This document shows positions 55,452 to 62,923 of a DNA stretch of 62,923 nucleotides, in pieces. Source of the DNA: an uncultured Eubacteriales bacterium (GTDB lineage Bacteria > Bacillota > Clostridia > Christensenellales > Aristaeellaceae); assembly GCA_902765305.1 (NCBI GenBank), contig CACWZI010000002.1, positions 1 to 62,923 on the forward strand, in the 5' to 3' direction. Within the stretch, counting starts at the first letter, position 1. Each line of letters begins with the position of its first letter. The position numbers and the translations under genes are program-made. The notes under the pieces are model-generated. The model worked only from the letters and a program-made list of their open reading frames with translations. It did no database searches and was not told where the DNA came from.

Positions 55452-55682
55452 TTATGCGACTGCGTCGGGATACTTTACGACGGCCACTTCGGTCAGCGCC
55501 TGTTTGGCGGTCCTGACGATTTTTTCGAGGTTTTCGGTCACTTCACCACTGTAGGCGATTTCCCCGCACGAATCGCACTGAAGGCAGGGCACATGCCGCA
55601 CGACGATGCAACTGTCATCCGTGTCGGTGACAAACGTGGTGTAGCCCTGGCGCATTTCGCCTTTGCACTTGAAGCACTTCAT
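55452..55682 (-). CDS. YgiT-type zinc-finger antitoxin
   Basis: 76 residues with CFKCKGEM and CLQCDSCGE, the CxxC pairs of YgiT/MqsA N-terminal zinc domains, and a short helical tail. It overlaps the upstream DUF4258 gene by 4 nt (ATGA). Such pairs form type II toxin-antitoxin systems. Confidence 0.82.
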   Translation of the reverse strand: MKCFKCKGEMRQGYTTFVTDTDDSCIVVRHVPCLQCDSCGEIAYSGEVTENLEKIVRTAKQALTEVAVVKYPDAVA

Positions 55683-55978
55683 GGTTTTTCCCTCCTTGTT
55701 TTCAGATCATCGCTCCACTGATCAAGGTCCGGCCTGTATGCCGTAATCAGCCAAAGCATGTCATCACCTATCCCGGCGACGATATGTATTCCTTCGCCAA
55801 GGATCAGGCAACTGGGATAAGGATAGTCGTCTGGATAATCCTCTATAACCTCACCCTTTGCGATGGCCTGTTTGATTTCGGTTAATTCTATGCCGCGTTC
55901 CATCATGCGTTTAATACAGTGCTGAGTGACGATCAGGCGCTGATTGTTGCACAGGATGCGTAGTCTTTCAATGTCCAT
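55679..55978 (-). CDS. DUF4258-domain protein (probable toxin)
   Basis: 99 residues from the ATG at 55978; an ATG two codons earlier is also possible, but the GGAG is nearer a normal distance from 55978. The core DUF4258 pattern is present: VTQHCIKRMMERGIELTEIK, a strand with YPYPSCLILG, and IHIVAGIGDDMLWLITAY. It is paired with the YgiT-type antitoxin and would be the RNA-cleaving partner by analogy. Confidence 0.78.
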   Translation of the reverse strand: MDIERLRILCNNQRLIVTQHCIKRMMERGIELTEIKQAIAKGEVIEDYPDDYPYPSCLILGEGIHIVAGIGDDMLWLITAYRPDLDQWSDDLKTRREKP

Positions 55979-56132
55979 AATCATTGATCTCCGTTTGCAG
56001 AGATAAAGGATAGAAAGAAGAGTCTTCCTCTCTTTCATTATTATACCTTGTCATTGTGAAGGAAGCAAGGGAAATGAAAGCGTAAGCCGAGAAATACAGG
56101 AGGTGGGAAATTAAGCGGGAAATAAAGAACAT

Positions 56133-56169
56133 ATGGTGTATTGCGTTTTGCAATACACCATGTTATAAT
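56133..56169 (+). promoter_or_regulatory. Promoter with operator of the BrnT/BrnA-like locus
   Basis: TTGCGT (56141-56146) and TATAAT (56164-56169) are 17 bp apart. A 12-bp inverted repeat ATGGTGTATTGC-GTTTT-GCAATACACCAT covers the -35 box and is a likely BrnA-type operator. Confidence 0.75.
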
Positions 56170-56191
56170 GTATTTACGAGGTGGAAAAAGT

Positions 56192-56296
56192 ATGTATGAA
56201 CGCTTTGGATTCGATCTAAGCAACGCCTCCTTCGATTGGGACGACGATAAGGACAGGATCAATTTTATCAAGCATGGCGAGGATTACGATGAATGA
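56192..56296 (+). CDS. BrnT-like toxin remnant (34 residues)
   Basis: Starts after GAGGTGG at 56192. It reads MYERFGFDLSNASFDWDDDK then DRINFIKHGEDYDE and stop. The FxWDxxKxxxNxxKHG pattern is the start of BrnT toxins, which are about 90 residues long, so the last two thirds are lost by deletion that fused it to the antitoxin start (overlap ATGA). Confidence 0.6.
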   Translation: MYERFGFDLSNASFDWDDDKDRINFIKHGEDYDE

Positions 56297-56576
56297 ATTA
56301 ACGGCGGAACTCACCCCCGAAGAAATCCGGGAGTTGGAGGCCGCTGAAAAAATGCCGCCGGTATTCGATGAGGACAGCCCTGAGATGACGGCGGAGCAGC
56401 TTTTGCAATTCAAGCGAATGAATCATGAAAACAGGATAAAGCAGACGGTTTCCCTTCGCCTGTCTCCGGATACGCTGAAGAAGGCGAAGCAGTATGGAAA
56501 GGGGTATACCTCATTTCTGAGCCGTTTGCTGGATGCTGCCATTGACGACGAGGAACTGGTTCGAAAATGTATTTGA
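56289..56576 (+). CDS. BrnA-like (ribbon-helix-helix) antitoxin
   Basis: 95 residues from the ATG at 56289 with GAGGA just upstream; an upstream in-frame ATG at 56274 is possible. The C-terminal part is a ribbon-helix-helix: QTVSLRLSPDTLKKAKQYG then YTSFLSRLLDAAI. It follows the BrnT remnant with overlapping stop/start, in the position of BrnA, and probably still autorepresses the promoter through the 12-bp dyad. Confidence 0.72.
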   Translation: MNELTAELTPEEIRELEAAEKMPPVFDEDSPEMTAEQLLQFKRMNHENRIKQTVSLRLSPDTLKKAKQYGKGYTSFLSRLLDAAIDDEELVRKCI

Positions 56577-56700
56577 TGTAGAAGTTCGCAGGATACAGGA
56601 ATTTATCAGGGAACACTATTTGGGAATGTATGAGCTGTGGAAGACCGACAGCACCAATGGTTTCTATGAAAAGCGAATAAGTACGCAAAGGAAACATTGA
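56563..56700 (+). pseudogene. Possible C-terminal remnant of a DUF4160-like protein
   Basis: An open frame without a start codon reads VRRIQEFIREHYLGMYELW and ends at 56700. The pattern resembles the end of DUF4160-type toxin proteins. It overlaps the end of the antitoxin gene in another frame. This is a low-confidence reading. Confidence 0.25.
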
Positions 56701-56740
56701 AATAAAGTCACGGGAGCTTTTCTGTGGCTTTATTCTTTTG
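56700..56740 (+). terminator. Terminator after the BrnA-like gene
   Basis: AATAAAGTCACGG pairs with CTGTGGCTTTATT across a short loop (G-T pairs), followed by T-rich sequence. Confidence 0.6.
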
Positions 56741-56765
56741 GTGTTAGTCGGAAACTGGGATGACG

Positions 56766-56916
56766 GGGTGCCCCTCAGTCGCCTACGGCGACAGCTCCCC
56801 GCTGCGGCAGGGAGCCTTTGAGATGGTCAATTCCGCAAATATAGCTTCCCCACCGCAGTGGGGAAGTACCCGCGTAGCGGGGGATAGGGCTCCCCCGTCT
56901 CCCCGACAAATCAGAA
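56766..56916. repeat. Nested palindromic element, copy D (right end intact)
   Basis: The right end CCCCGACAAATCAGAA (56901-56916) and inner arm GGGGGATAGGGCTCCCCC match copy C, including CTTCCCCACCGCAGTGGGGA. The left end is not the usual TTCTGATTTG, so it is truncated or diverged. It lies before the end of the PQQ gene. Confidence 0.65.
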
Positions 56917-57012
56917 TTTCTCTGACTGAATGCGTCCCGCGAAGGCAGGACACAGAAACAAGCGCCTGACCATATACGCACATGGCGGGTATCTGGCGCC
57001 TGTTTCCGTGTC

Positions 57013-58857
57013 CTATTCTATCCTTATCCCGTAAATCTTGCAGCTCCGCGTCCCCACCACGATCATGTCGTCGAACACCGCCGGGGTGCCCTCGATGTTG
57101 CCGCGCAGCTGGATGGATGCGGCCTCCTCGCCGGTCAGGCCGTCCAGCAGGCGCAGCTCGCCGCTGGAGCTGCCCAGCAGCACGTAGCCCTTGCCGGATT
57201 TCGTGTACAGTGTCGTGGGGGAGGACCAGCCGTGGCTGCCCAGGGGCAGGGACCAGGCCGTCTCGCCGGTGGACTTGTCCAGGGCATAGAGCATGCCCTC
57301 GCCCTGGCGGGTGCGGCAGACGTGGTAATAGACCAGACCGGACAGGTCGCTCTTGCCCACGGCGGGGGTGGCGAAGCTGCCGCCGCCGTTGTCGTCGTTC
57401 TGGTGGATGGGGTCGGAATCCCGGCTCCAGAGCAATTCGCCGGTCAGCGCGTTCAGCTTGAACATCTGGCTGACGCCGTTGTGGCCCCGGTGGTCCAGCT
57501 CGTTGGCGGCGTACAGCGCCACCGTGCCGCCGTCCTCGACCTCGATCGCCATGCTGGCGTCGATGTCGTCCACAGCATCGAAGCACCAGACCAGCTTCAT
57601 CGCGTTCAGGTCCACGCACTGAATGGTGCCGTTGTTCGTGGCGAAGTAGGCGTAGTGGTTGTAGATCGCCACGCTGTTCTCGGTGCCCAGCTTGCCGTTT
57701 CGGTCCTTGTCGTATTGATAGGTATAGCGGTTGACCCTGGGGTCGACGTCAATGCTGCCGGCGCCCTCGCGGGTGTTCAGCTTCACCCGGTACAGCACGC
57801 CGTTTTCCCCGGCGGTGATCATCGTGTCGGTCTCGGCGTCCACCAGCGGCGAGCAGTCGAAGGCCTGCCAGCCGCGATGGGCCGCGCGGTCCTTGCCGTC
57901 CAGAAAGTACAGCAGCTTCTGGTCGATCAGGCTCCAGATGCGGGTGCCGCAGGGCACGCGCTTGCCCTCCACCTCGTAGATGCCCTGGCCGCAGTACAAC
58001 AGCGGCAGGCCCCTGGGGTCCACGGTCAGGCTGCCCTTGATGGGCGCGTCGATGTCGATGGATTCACGGGCCTTTTCGCCGTCCGCCATGTCGAGGAAGT
58101 AGATATGGCCGTCCAACGTGGCGTAGATGACCTCCACGAGGTCGTCCACGCCCTTCTTTTCGGGCTTGATGTTCATCTTTCGGCGCATTTCCTCAGGCCA
58201 GCGCACCAGGCTGGCCTGGCCCGTCCAGCCCACGCCGGACCATTCGTCCAGGCTGTGGATGCGCTTTTCCCACACCTGGGTCAGCCGGGTGGGCGCGTCC
58301 GGGATGGTTCCCCAGGCACCGCCGTCCCGGTAGTGGCTGCCGCGGAAGGTGGTCACGCCCTCCAGGGTCGCGTAGCTGTCGGAGCTCTTCATGTGGATAT
58401 CGTCGCTGCCCGGGGCGGTTTCCCAGAGGGCTTCGGTGTCCTTCAGCAGCTTGTTGGAAGCGGGGTCGGAGTAATCCGCGCCGGGGGCCGCCGTTTGCAG
58501 CCAGGGCGACAGGTCCGGCGTGGGCTCCGGCGTGGGTTCCGGGGTCGGCGCCTGGGTCGGCGCGACCGTGGGCATGGCGGTCAGGGGCGGCGCGGCCACC
58601 TCCGCCACCGGGCGGACCCGGTCCGCCGGTCCGGGCAGGGCGGATACTATGCCCCATGCGGCGAGCCCCCCGACGGCCAGCAGGCACAGCGAAACCGAGG
58701 CGACGCGCACAATGGGCTTCGCCTGGGGATGCCTCCGGTACAGGCGTTTCAGCCTGCGCCGCATGAAGCGGAAGGGTCCGGGCGCGGGGGCCTTTTTGCG
58801 CCTGGCGCTGCCCTGTCGGGCGGACGGCCTGGACTTTGACGGTTCCCGGTTTGCCAT
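57013..58857 (-). CDS. Membrane-anchored PQQ-type beta-propeller protein
   Basis: 614 residues from the ATG at 58857; a longer frame reaches 59022 without a good site. A basic N-terminus with one helix (VRVASVSLCLLAVGGLAAWG) anchors it, followed by a PTPEPTPEPTP linker. The rest is a PQQ-like propeller of WD-type blades (IYATLDGHIYFLDMADGEK, GVLYRVKLNTREG, GQSLDKSTGETAWSLPLG style). It probably acts outside the membrane as a binding platform. It is divergent from the cobalamin genes; whether that is meaningful is unclear. Confidence 0.8.
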   Translation of the reverse strand: MANREPSKSRPSARQGSARRKKAPAPGPFRFMRRRLKRLYRRHPQAKPIVRVASVSLCLLAVGGLAAWGIVSALPGPADRVRPVAEVAAPPLTAMPTVAPTQAPTPEPTPEPTPDLSPWLQTAAPGADYSDPASNKLLKDTEALWETAPGSDDIHMKSSDSYATLEGVTTFRGSHYRDGGAWGTIPDAPTRLTQVWEKRIHSLDEWSGVGWTGQASLVRWPEEMRRKMNIKPEKKGVDDLVEVIYATLDGHIYFLDMADGEKARESIDIDAPIKGSLTVDPRGLPLLYCGQGIYEVEGKRVPCGTRIWSLIDQKLLYFLDGKDRAAHRGWQAFDCSPLVDAETDTMITAGENGVLYRVKLNTREGAGSIDVDPRVNRYTYQYDKDRNGKLGTENSVAIYNHYAYFATNNGTIQCVDLNAMKLVWCFDAVDDIDASMAIEVEDGGTVALYAANELDHRGHNGVSQMFKLNALTGELLWSRDSDPIHQNDDNGGGSFATPAVGKSDLSGLVYYHVCRTRQGEGMLYALDKSTGETAWSLPLGSHGWSSPTTLYTKSGKGYVLLGSSSGELRLLDGLTGEEAASIQLRGNIEGTPAVFDDMIVVGTRSCKIYGIRIE

Positions 58858-58952
58858 TTTTTCTTCCCCGATTCTTCCCGAAATTGTCACATTTTCATGA
58901 TACGACATTAGTGTTTCATAAATATTATATATATATTTCAAAACTATGAACT

Positions 58953-58981
58953 TGATGACCTCGCTCCGCTGTGGTATACTA
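58953..58981 (+). promoter_or_regulatory. Promoter of the cbiA operon
   Basis: TTGATG (58953-58958) and TATACT (58976-58981) are 17 bp apart. The leader of about 60 nt is too short for a cobalamin riboswitch. Confidence 0.6.
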
Positions 58982-59045
58982 TAACGTGGGCTGCGCCGAG
59001 GCGCAGGCAAAGAATACCTCATTGTAACGGCGGGGAGGCGGATTC

Positions 59046-60311
59046 ATGCGCATCATGTTGGCGGGCATCAGCAGCGGCTGCGGCAAGACCACGGCGTCGC
59101 TGGCGCTGATGGCGGCGCTACGGACAAAGGGCCTGGCGGTCGCGCCCTTCAAGTCCGGGCCGGACTACATCGATCCCGGCTTCCACCGCATCGCCTGCGG
59201 CCGGTACTCCCACAACCTGGACGAGTGGCTCTGCATGCCTCAAAGTGTGGCGCGGATACTGGCCGGGGGCAGCGAGGGCGCGGACATCGCCGTGATCGAG
59301 GGGGCGATGGGCATGTACGACGGGCTGGGCGGCGGCACCCAGTGCAGCGCCTACGCCCTGGCCAAACATACCGGCACGCCCATCGTGCTGGTGGTGGACG
59401 CCTCCGGCAGCGCCGCCAGCGCGGCGGCCACCGCACTGGGCTTTGTGAAATACCGCTCTGACAATACCATCGCCGGGGTGCTGGTGAACCGGGCGTCCTC
59501 CGAGAGGCACTATGCGCTGATCAAAGAGGCCATGGCCGGCATCGGCCTTCCCTGCGTGGGCTGGCTGCCGAAGGACGCCGGACTGGGCATGCCCGACCGC
59601 CACCTAGGCCTGGTGCCGGTGGAGGAGCGTCCCGAGGCGAAGAGCCAGATCGACCGGGCGGCGGCGCTGCTCAAGCTGGACATGGAGGCGCTGCATGCCG
59701 TGGCGAGCCGGGCGGAGGCCCTGTCGCCCCAGCCCTTCAGCTGTCCCGAGCGCCTGAAGGGGAAGCGCATCGGCCTGGCGAAGGACGCCGCCTTCTCCTT
59801 CACCTATGAGGCGAACCTGATCGCTCTTCGGCGCATGGGGGCCGAGCTGGTGCCCTTTTCGCCGCTGTCGGACGCCGCGCTGCCGGAAGGCCTGGACGCG
59901 CTGTACCTGCCCGGAGGCTTCCCCGAGGTGTTCGAGGCCGAGCTAACGGCCAACGGGACCATGGCCGCGTCGGTGCGCGGCGTCATAGAGGGCGGGCTGC
60001 GGGTGTACGCCGAGTGCGGCGGCATGCTGTACCTGTCGATGATCGGCGCCATTCCCCTGAAGTGGGAGATGACCAGGCGCCTGCAGCGCTTCGGCTATGT
60101 GACTGTCACCGACGGCGACGGCTATGCGTTTCCGGCCCACGAATTCCACCACTCGGTGGTGACGCCCACGACTCCGCTGGAGACCCGCTTCGAGGTGGCG
60201 AAGGGCGAGCGCCGCTACCGGGAGGGCTACATCTATAAAAATGTCCTGGCGGGCTATCCCCACATCCACTTCTATGACCGGCACGAGCTGGTGGAAAGGC
60301 TGTTCCTATGA
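59046..60311 (+). CDS. cbiA: Cobyrinate a,c-diamide synthase
   Basis: 421 residues. The N-terminal P-loop GISSGCGKTTASLALM and the glutaminase Cys in YAECGGMLYLS define the amidotransferase family. It amidates the a and c carboxylates of cobyrinic acid with glutamine and ATP. GGGGAGG lies 8 nt upstream of the ATG. It overlaps cobD by 4 nt. Confidence 0.95.
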   Translation: MRIMLAGISSGCGKTTASLALMAALRTKGLAVAPFKSGPDYIDPGFHRIACGRYSHNLDEWLCMPQSVARILAGGSEGADIAVIEGAMGMYDGLGGGTQCSAYALAKHTGTPIVLVVDASGSAASAAATALGFVKYRSDNTIAGVLVNRASSERHYALIKEAMAGIGLPCVGWLPKDAGLGMPDRHLGLVPVEERPEAKSQIDRAAALLKLDMEALHAVASRAEALSPQPFSCPERLKGKRIGLAKDAAFSFTYEANLIALRRMGAELVPFSPLSDAALPEGLDALYLPGGFPEVFEAELTANGTMAASVRGVIEGGLRVYAECGGMLYLSMIGAIPLKWEMTRRLQRFGYVTVTDGDGYAFPAHEFHHSVVTPTTPLETRFEVAKGERRYREGYIYKNVLAGYPHIHFYDRHELVERLFL

Positions 60312-61294
60312 GCGTTTATCACGGCGGAGACGTCTGGCGGGGGCCGTCCCCCGATGTGATCCTGGATTTCTCGGCCAACCTGAACCCCGAGGGACCGCCC
60401 GAATGGGTCCGCGCCGCGATGCTCCGGGGACTTGAAAACGCCCGCTACTATCCCGACTTGCGCCAGGCGGCGGCGCTGGCGGGGCTGAGCGCCCACCTGG
60501 GCCTGCCGGAGGCGTGCGTATTGCCCACGGCGGGGGGCATCGAGGCGGCGGCCTGTGTGGCAAAGCGCCTTGACAATCATGCCGTCATCCAGCCTACCTT
60601 TCAGGAGTATGGGGCATTGTGCGGCGGGCACAGGGATGTGCTTCGCTCGGAATTGGCCGATTACCGTCCCTTGACGGGGGAGACCCTCTGGCTGTGCAAC
60701 CCCAACAACCCCACCGGCGACGCGCTGCCCCGGCCGGCGGTGCTGGCGCTGCTCGAAAGGCTGGAGGTCGCCGGCGGACGGCTGGTGGTGGACGAGGCGT
60801 TCATCGACTACTGCCCCGAGCACAGCGTGCGCGGCGCGGTCGCCGATCATCCGGCGCTGGTGGTGCTGGGCTCGCTGACCAAGGTGCTGGCGATTCCCGG
60901 CGTGCGGCTGGGCTACCTGGCCGCCCATCCTTCGGTGGTTGGGGAGCTGCGGGAGGGGCTGCTGCCCTGGCGGCTGAACTGCGTGGCCGATGCGGTGGCC
61001 GCGGCGCTGCCAGGGCACGGGACGGACTTCGAGGCGATCCGCCGCCTGAACGACGCCCGCCGGGAGCCCTTCGCCGCCGCGTTGGCGGGCATCGGGGCGA
61101 GGATCTGTCCCAGCGACGCCAACTTCCTGCTCTGCGATTTCGGCCGGGATATGCGCCCGGACATCGAACGGCTGCGGGAAATGGGCCTGCTCGTCCGCCC
61201 CTGCGGCATGTTCCCTGGCCTGACCCACGGCCACGTGCGGCTGTGTGTGCGCACGGAGGGGGAGAACGTGAGGCTGGTTGAGGCAATGAAATAA
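60308..61294 (+). CDS. cobD: Threonine-phosphate decarboxylase CobD
   Basis: 328 residues of the histidinol-phosphate aminotransferase fold. PLP-binding Lys is in GSLTKVLAIPGVRLGYL; NPNNPTGDALP and the start SVYHGGDVWRGPSPDV are typical of CobD. It makes (R)-1-aminopropan-2-ol phosphate for the nucleotide loop of cobalamin. Confidence 0.92.
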   Translation: MSVYHGGDVWRGPSPDVILDFSANLNPEGPPEWVRAAMLRGLENARYYPDLRQAAALAGLSAHLGLPEACVLPTAGGIEAAACVAKRLDNHAVIQPTFQEYGALCGGHRDVLRSELADYRPLTGETLWLCNPNNPTGDALPRPAVLALLERLEVAGGRLVVDEAFIDYCPEHSVRGAVADHPALVVLGSLTKVLAIPGVRLGYLAAHPSVVGELREGLLPWRLNCVADAVAAALPGHGTDFEAIRRLNDARREPFAAALAGIGARICPSDANFLLCDFGRDMRPDIERLREMGLLVRPCGMFPGLTHGHVRLCVRTEGENVRLVEAMK

Positions 61295-61307
61295 CGGAGG
61301 TAATCCC

Positions 61308-62828
61308 ATGCGCGGAAAGTCGATCATGCTGCAGGGCACGGGCTCTTCGGTGGGCAAGTCCATGCTGTGCGCGGCGCTGTGCCGCATATTCAAGGAGGAC
61401 GGCCTTCGGGTCGCCCCCTTCAAGAGCCAGAACATGGCCCTGAACAGCTTCGCCACGAAGGAGGGGCTGGAGATGGGGCGCGCCCAGGTGGTGCAGGCCC
61501 AGGCTGCGGGGGTGGAGCCCAGCGTGGAGATGAACCCCATACTGCTCAAGCCCACCAGCGACAAAAAGAGCCAGGTCATCTGCCTGGGCAGGCCCATCGG
61601 CAACATGGGCGCGATGGAATATCACAACTACAAGCCCAACCTGCGAAGGCTCGTGAAGGACACCTACGACAGCCTGGAATCGAAATACGACGCCGTGGTG
61701 ATCGAGGGCGCGGGCAGCCCGGCGGAAATCAACCTGAAGGAAGGCGACCTGGTCAACATGTGGATGGCCGAGGCCGCCGACGCGCCGGTGCTGCTGGTGG
61801 GCGACATCGACCGGGGCGGCGTGTTCGCGTCCCTCTACGGCACAGTCATGCTGCTGGAGCCGGAGGAACGCGCTCGGATCAAGGGCATGATCGTCAACAA
61901 GTTCCGGGGCGACGTGCGCATCCTGGAGCCGGGGCTGCGGATGATCGAAGAGAAGGTGGGCATCCCTGTGATCGGCGTGGTGCCCTGGTGTGACGCCGAC
62001 ATCGAGGACGAGGACAGCGTGTCCGAGCGCCTGACCGCCGTCAGCGGCACAGGGGAGATCACCGTGGCCGTGGTGCGGCTCAAGCACATATCGAACTTCA
62101 CCGACTTCCAGGCCCTTTCGCTGCACCCCGGCGTGACGCTGAAATACGCCCTGCGCCCGTCGGATCTGGACGGCGCGGACGTGGTGATCCTGCCCGGCAC
62201 GAAGAACACCATCGACGACCTGATCGACCTGCGCAACCGGAACATGCTGGCGCCTATCGTGCGCCACGCCCGCTCGGGCAGGCTGCTGCTGGGCGTGTGC
62301 GGCGGCTATCAGATGCTGGGCCAGGTGCTGCGGGACCCCCACGGCGTGGAATCCGCCGCCCCCGAGGTGGCGGGGCTGGGCCTTCTGGACATGGCCGTCA
62401 CCTTCGAGCCGGAAAAACGCACCGTGCAGGCCACGGGGACGCTGACCGGCGCGGCGGACTGGCTGGACGGCCTGCGGGGCGCGCGGATCGAGGGCTACGA
62501 GATCCACTCCGGCGTGAACACCTTTGGGGAGAACGCCCGCTTCTGGATGCGCCTTGAAGGGGACAACGCGGCCATCGACAGCGCCTGCAACGCCGCCGGG
62601 AACGTGTTGGGCACCTACCTGCACGGCCTGTTCGACGACGGCCAGCTGGCGGACGCGTTGGTGAAGCGGGCAAGGCGGCTGAAGGGCCTGCCCGAGGAAG
62701 CGCTCACCGCCGAACAGGCCGCCGTGAATATGAAGGCGTACAGGGAGCAGCAGTTCGATCTGTTGGCCAGGACGGTGCGGGAAAGCTTGGATATGGACGC
62801 TGTGTATCGGATATTGAAAGGAGAGTAA
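61308..62828 (+). CDS. cbiP: Cobyric acid synthase
   Basis: 506 residues. N-terminal P-loop GTGSSVGKSMLCAALC, glutaminase Cys in GVCGGYQMLG and the late His in TYLHGLFD. It amidates the four remaining carboxylates (b, d, e, g) of adenosylcobyrinate diamide. Its TAA stop (62826-62828) opens a nested palindromic element. Only three cobalamin genes are seen in the window; the rest lie elsewhere. Confidence 0.96.
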   Translation: MRGKSIMLQGTGSSVGKSMLCAALCRIFKEDGLRVAPFKSQNMALNSFATKEGLEMGRAQVVQAQAAGVEPSVEMNPILLKPTSDKKSQVICLGRPIGNMGAMEYHNYKPNLRRLVKDTYDSLESKYDAVVIEGAGSPAEINLKEGDLVNMWMAEAADAPVLLVGDIDRGGVFASLYGTVMLLEPEERARIKGMIVNKFRGDVRILEPGLRMIEEKVGIPVIGVVPWCDADIEDEDSVSERLTAVSGTGEITVAVVRLKHISNFTDFQALSLHPGVTLKYALRPSDLDGADVVILPGTKNTIDDLIDLRNRNMLAPIVRHARSGRLLLGVCGGYQMLGQVLRDPHGVESAAPEVAGLGLLDMAVTFEPEKRTVQATGTLTGAADWLDGLRGARIEGYEIHSGVNTFGENARFWMRLEGDNAAIDSACNAAGNVLGTYLHGLFDDGQLADALVKRARRLKGLPEEALTAEQAAVNMKAYREQQFDLLARTVRESLDMDAVYRILKGE

Positions 62829-62829
62829 A

Positions 62830-62923
62830 TTCTGATTTGTCGGGGAGACGAGGGAACAGGGAACAGGGAACAGGGAACAGGAATGGCGGCTGCCGCGAAC
62901 ATATCGATAACGTACGAGTTGTA
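62830..62923. repeat. Nested palindromic element, copy E (cut by window end)
   Basis: Starts with TTCTGATTTGTCGGGG one base after the cbiP TAA. It is followed by four copies of the heptamer GGGAACA (62853-62881), then an unrelated GC-rich stretch to the window end. Confidence 0.65.

Noticed and set aside
58922-59045. Cobalamin riboswitch upstream of cbiA
   Set aside because: The leader is only about 60 nt and lacks the B12-box; no conserved element is visible.

Overview
This window looks like a chromosomal segment of a GC-rich, low-GC-lineage anaerobe (Firmicutes, class Clostridia). The evidence is AGGAGG-type ribosome binding sites, a CIRCE element in front of groES-groEL, a lysine riboswitch in front of dapA, the N-acetylated diaminopimelate route to lysine, a class B sortase, a complete Rnf complex and many small toxin-antitoxin remnants. 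The style of the secreted proteins (short Leu/Ala signal peptides, PEPTPEPT linkers) recalls uncultured gut or rumen Clostridia such as Christensenellales, but that placement is only a guess.

Bases 1-12700 hold the most striking block, almost all on the minus strand. A promoter at about 12750-12777 drives rnfC, a fused rnfD-rnfG, rnfE, rnfA and rnfB. These are followed by a 1131-residue protein that joins an N-terminal membrane anchor, five FMN-binding-type repeats, a linker with five copies of a short Arg/Pro motif, and a five-haem NrfA (ammonia-forming nitrite reductase) domain. Downstream on the same strand are two paralogous HAD-type proteins and the ResB/CcsA cytochrome c maturation pair. 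I read this as a possible quinone-free respiratory chain: ferredoxin to Rnf, to extracytoplasmic flavins, to pentahaem NrfA, in which the flavin repeats take the place of the usual NrfH donor.

Bases 12800-16400 carry a Phd/Doc toxin-antitoxin pair, a broken HipA-like kinase gene, two XRE repressors, an undescribed 41-residue ORF and a small secreted protein. Bases 16500-20300 carry a sucrose/trehalose-type PTS IIBCA and Enzyme I. Bases 20300-29750 hold a Dabb protein, a double-glycine-leader peptide with an SH3-like core, a secreted protein, a structured RNA or leader, three tandem secreted carboxylesterases and the wreck of an Ig-repeat surface protein. The esterase stretch looks less GC-rich than its surroundings.

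Bases 29790-34560 are an arginine operon (argC, a GNAT gene, argJ, argB, argD; minus strand), divergent from the lysine/DAP operon (riboswitch, dapA, dapB, dapH, M20 deacetylase; 34690-38790). Bases 38800-49200 are mostly envelope genes: an SH3 protein, a NodB deacetylase, a class B sortase, an Ig-like protein and a peptidoglycan-binding protein, plus RsuA and an RsmC-like rRNA modification pair. Two copies of one XRE-repressor/operator module, one frameshifted, each sit divergently in front of a secreted-protein gene. Bases 49190-56700 hold a PIN gene pair, a ROK regulator, groES-groEL, a DUF6465 protein, rarA, a YgiT/DUF4258 pair and a BrnT-remnant/BrnA locus. The window ends with a PQQ-type propeller protein divergent from cbiA-cobD-cbiP of cobalamin biosynthesis.

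A family of nested palindromic elements with a shared terminal sequence (TTCTGATTTGTCGGGG) is scattered through the window. Three of them start at the TAA stop codon of an unrelated gene.
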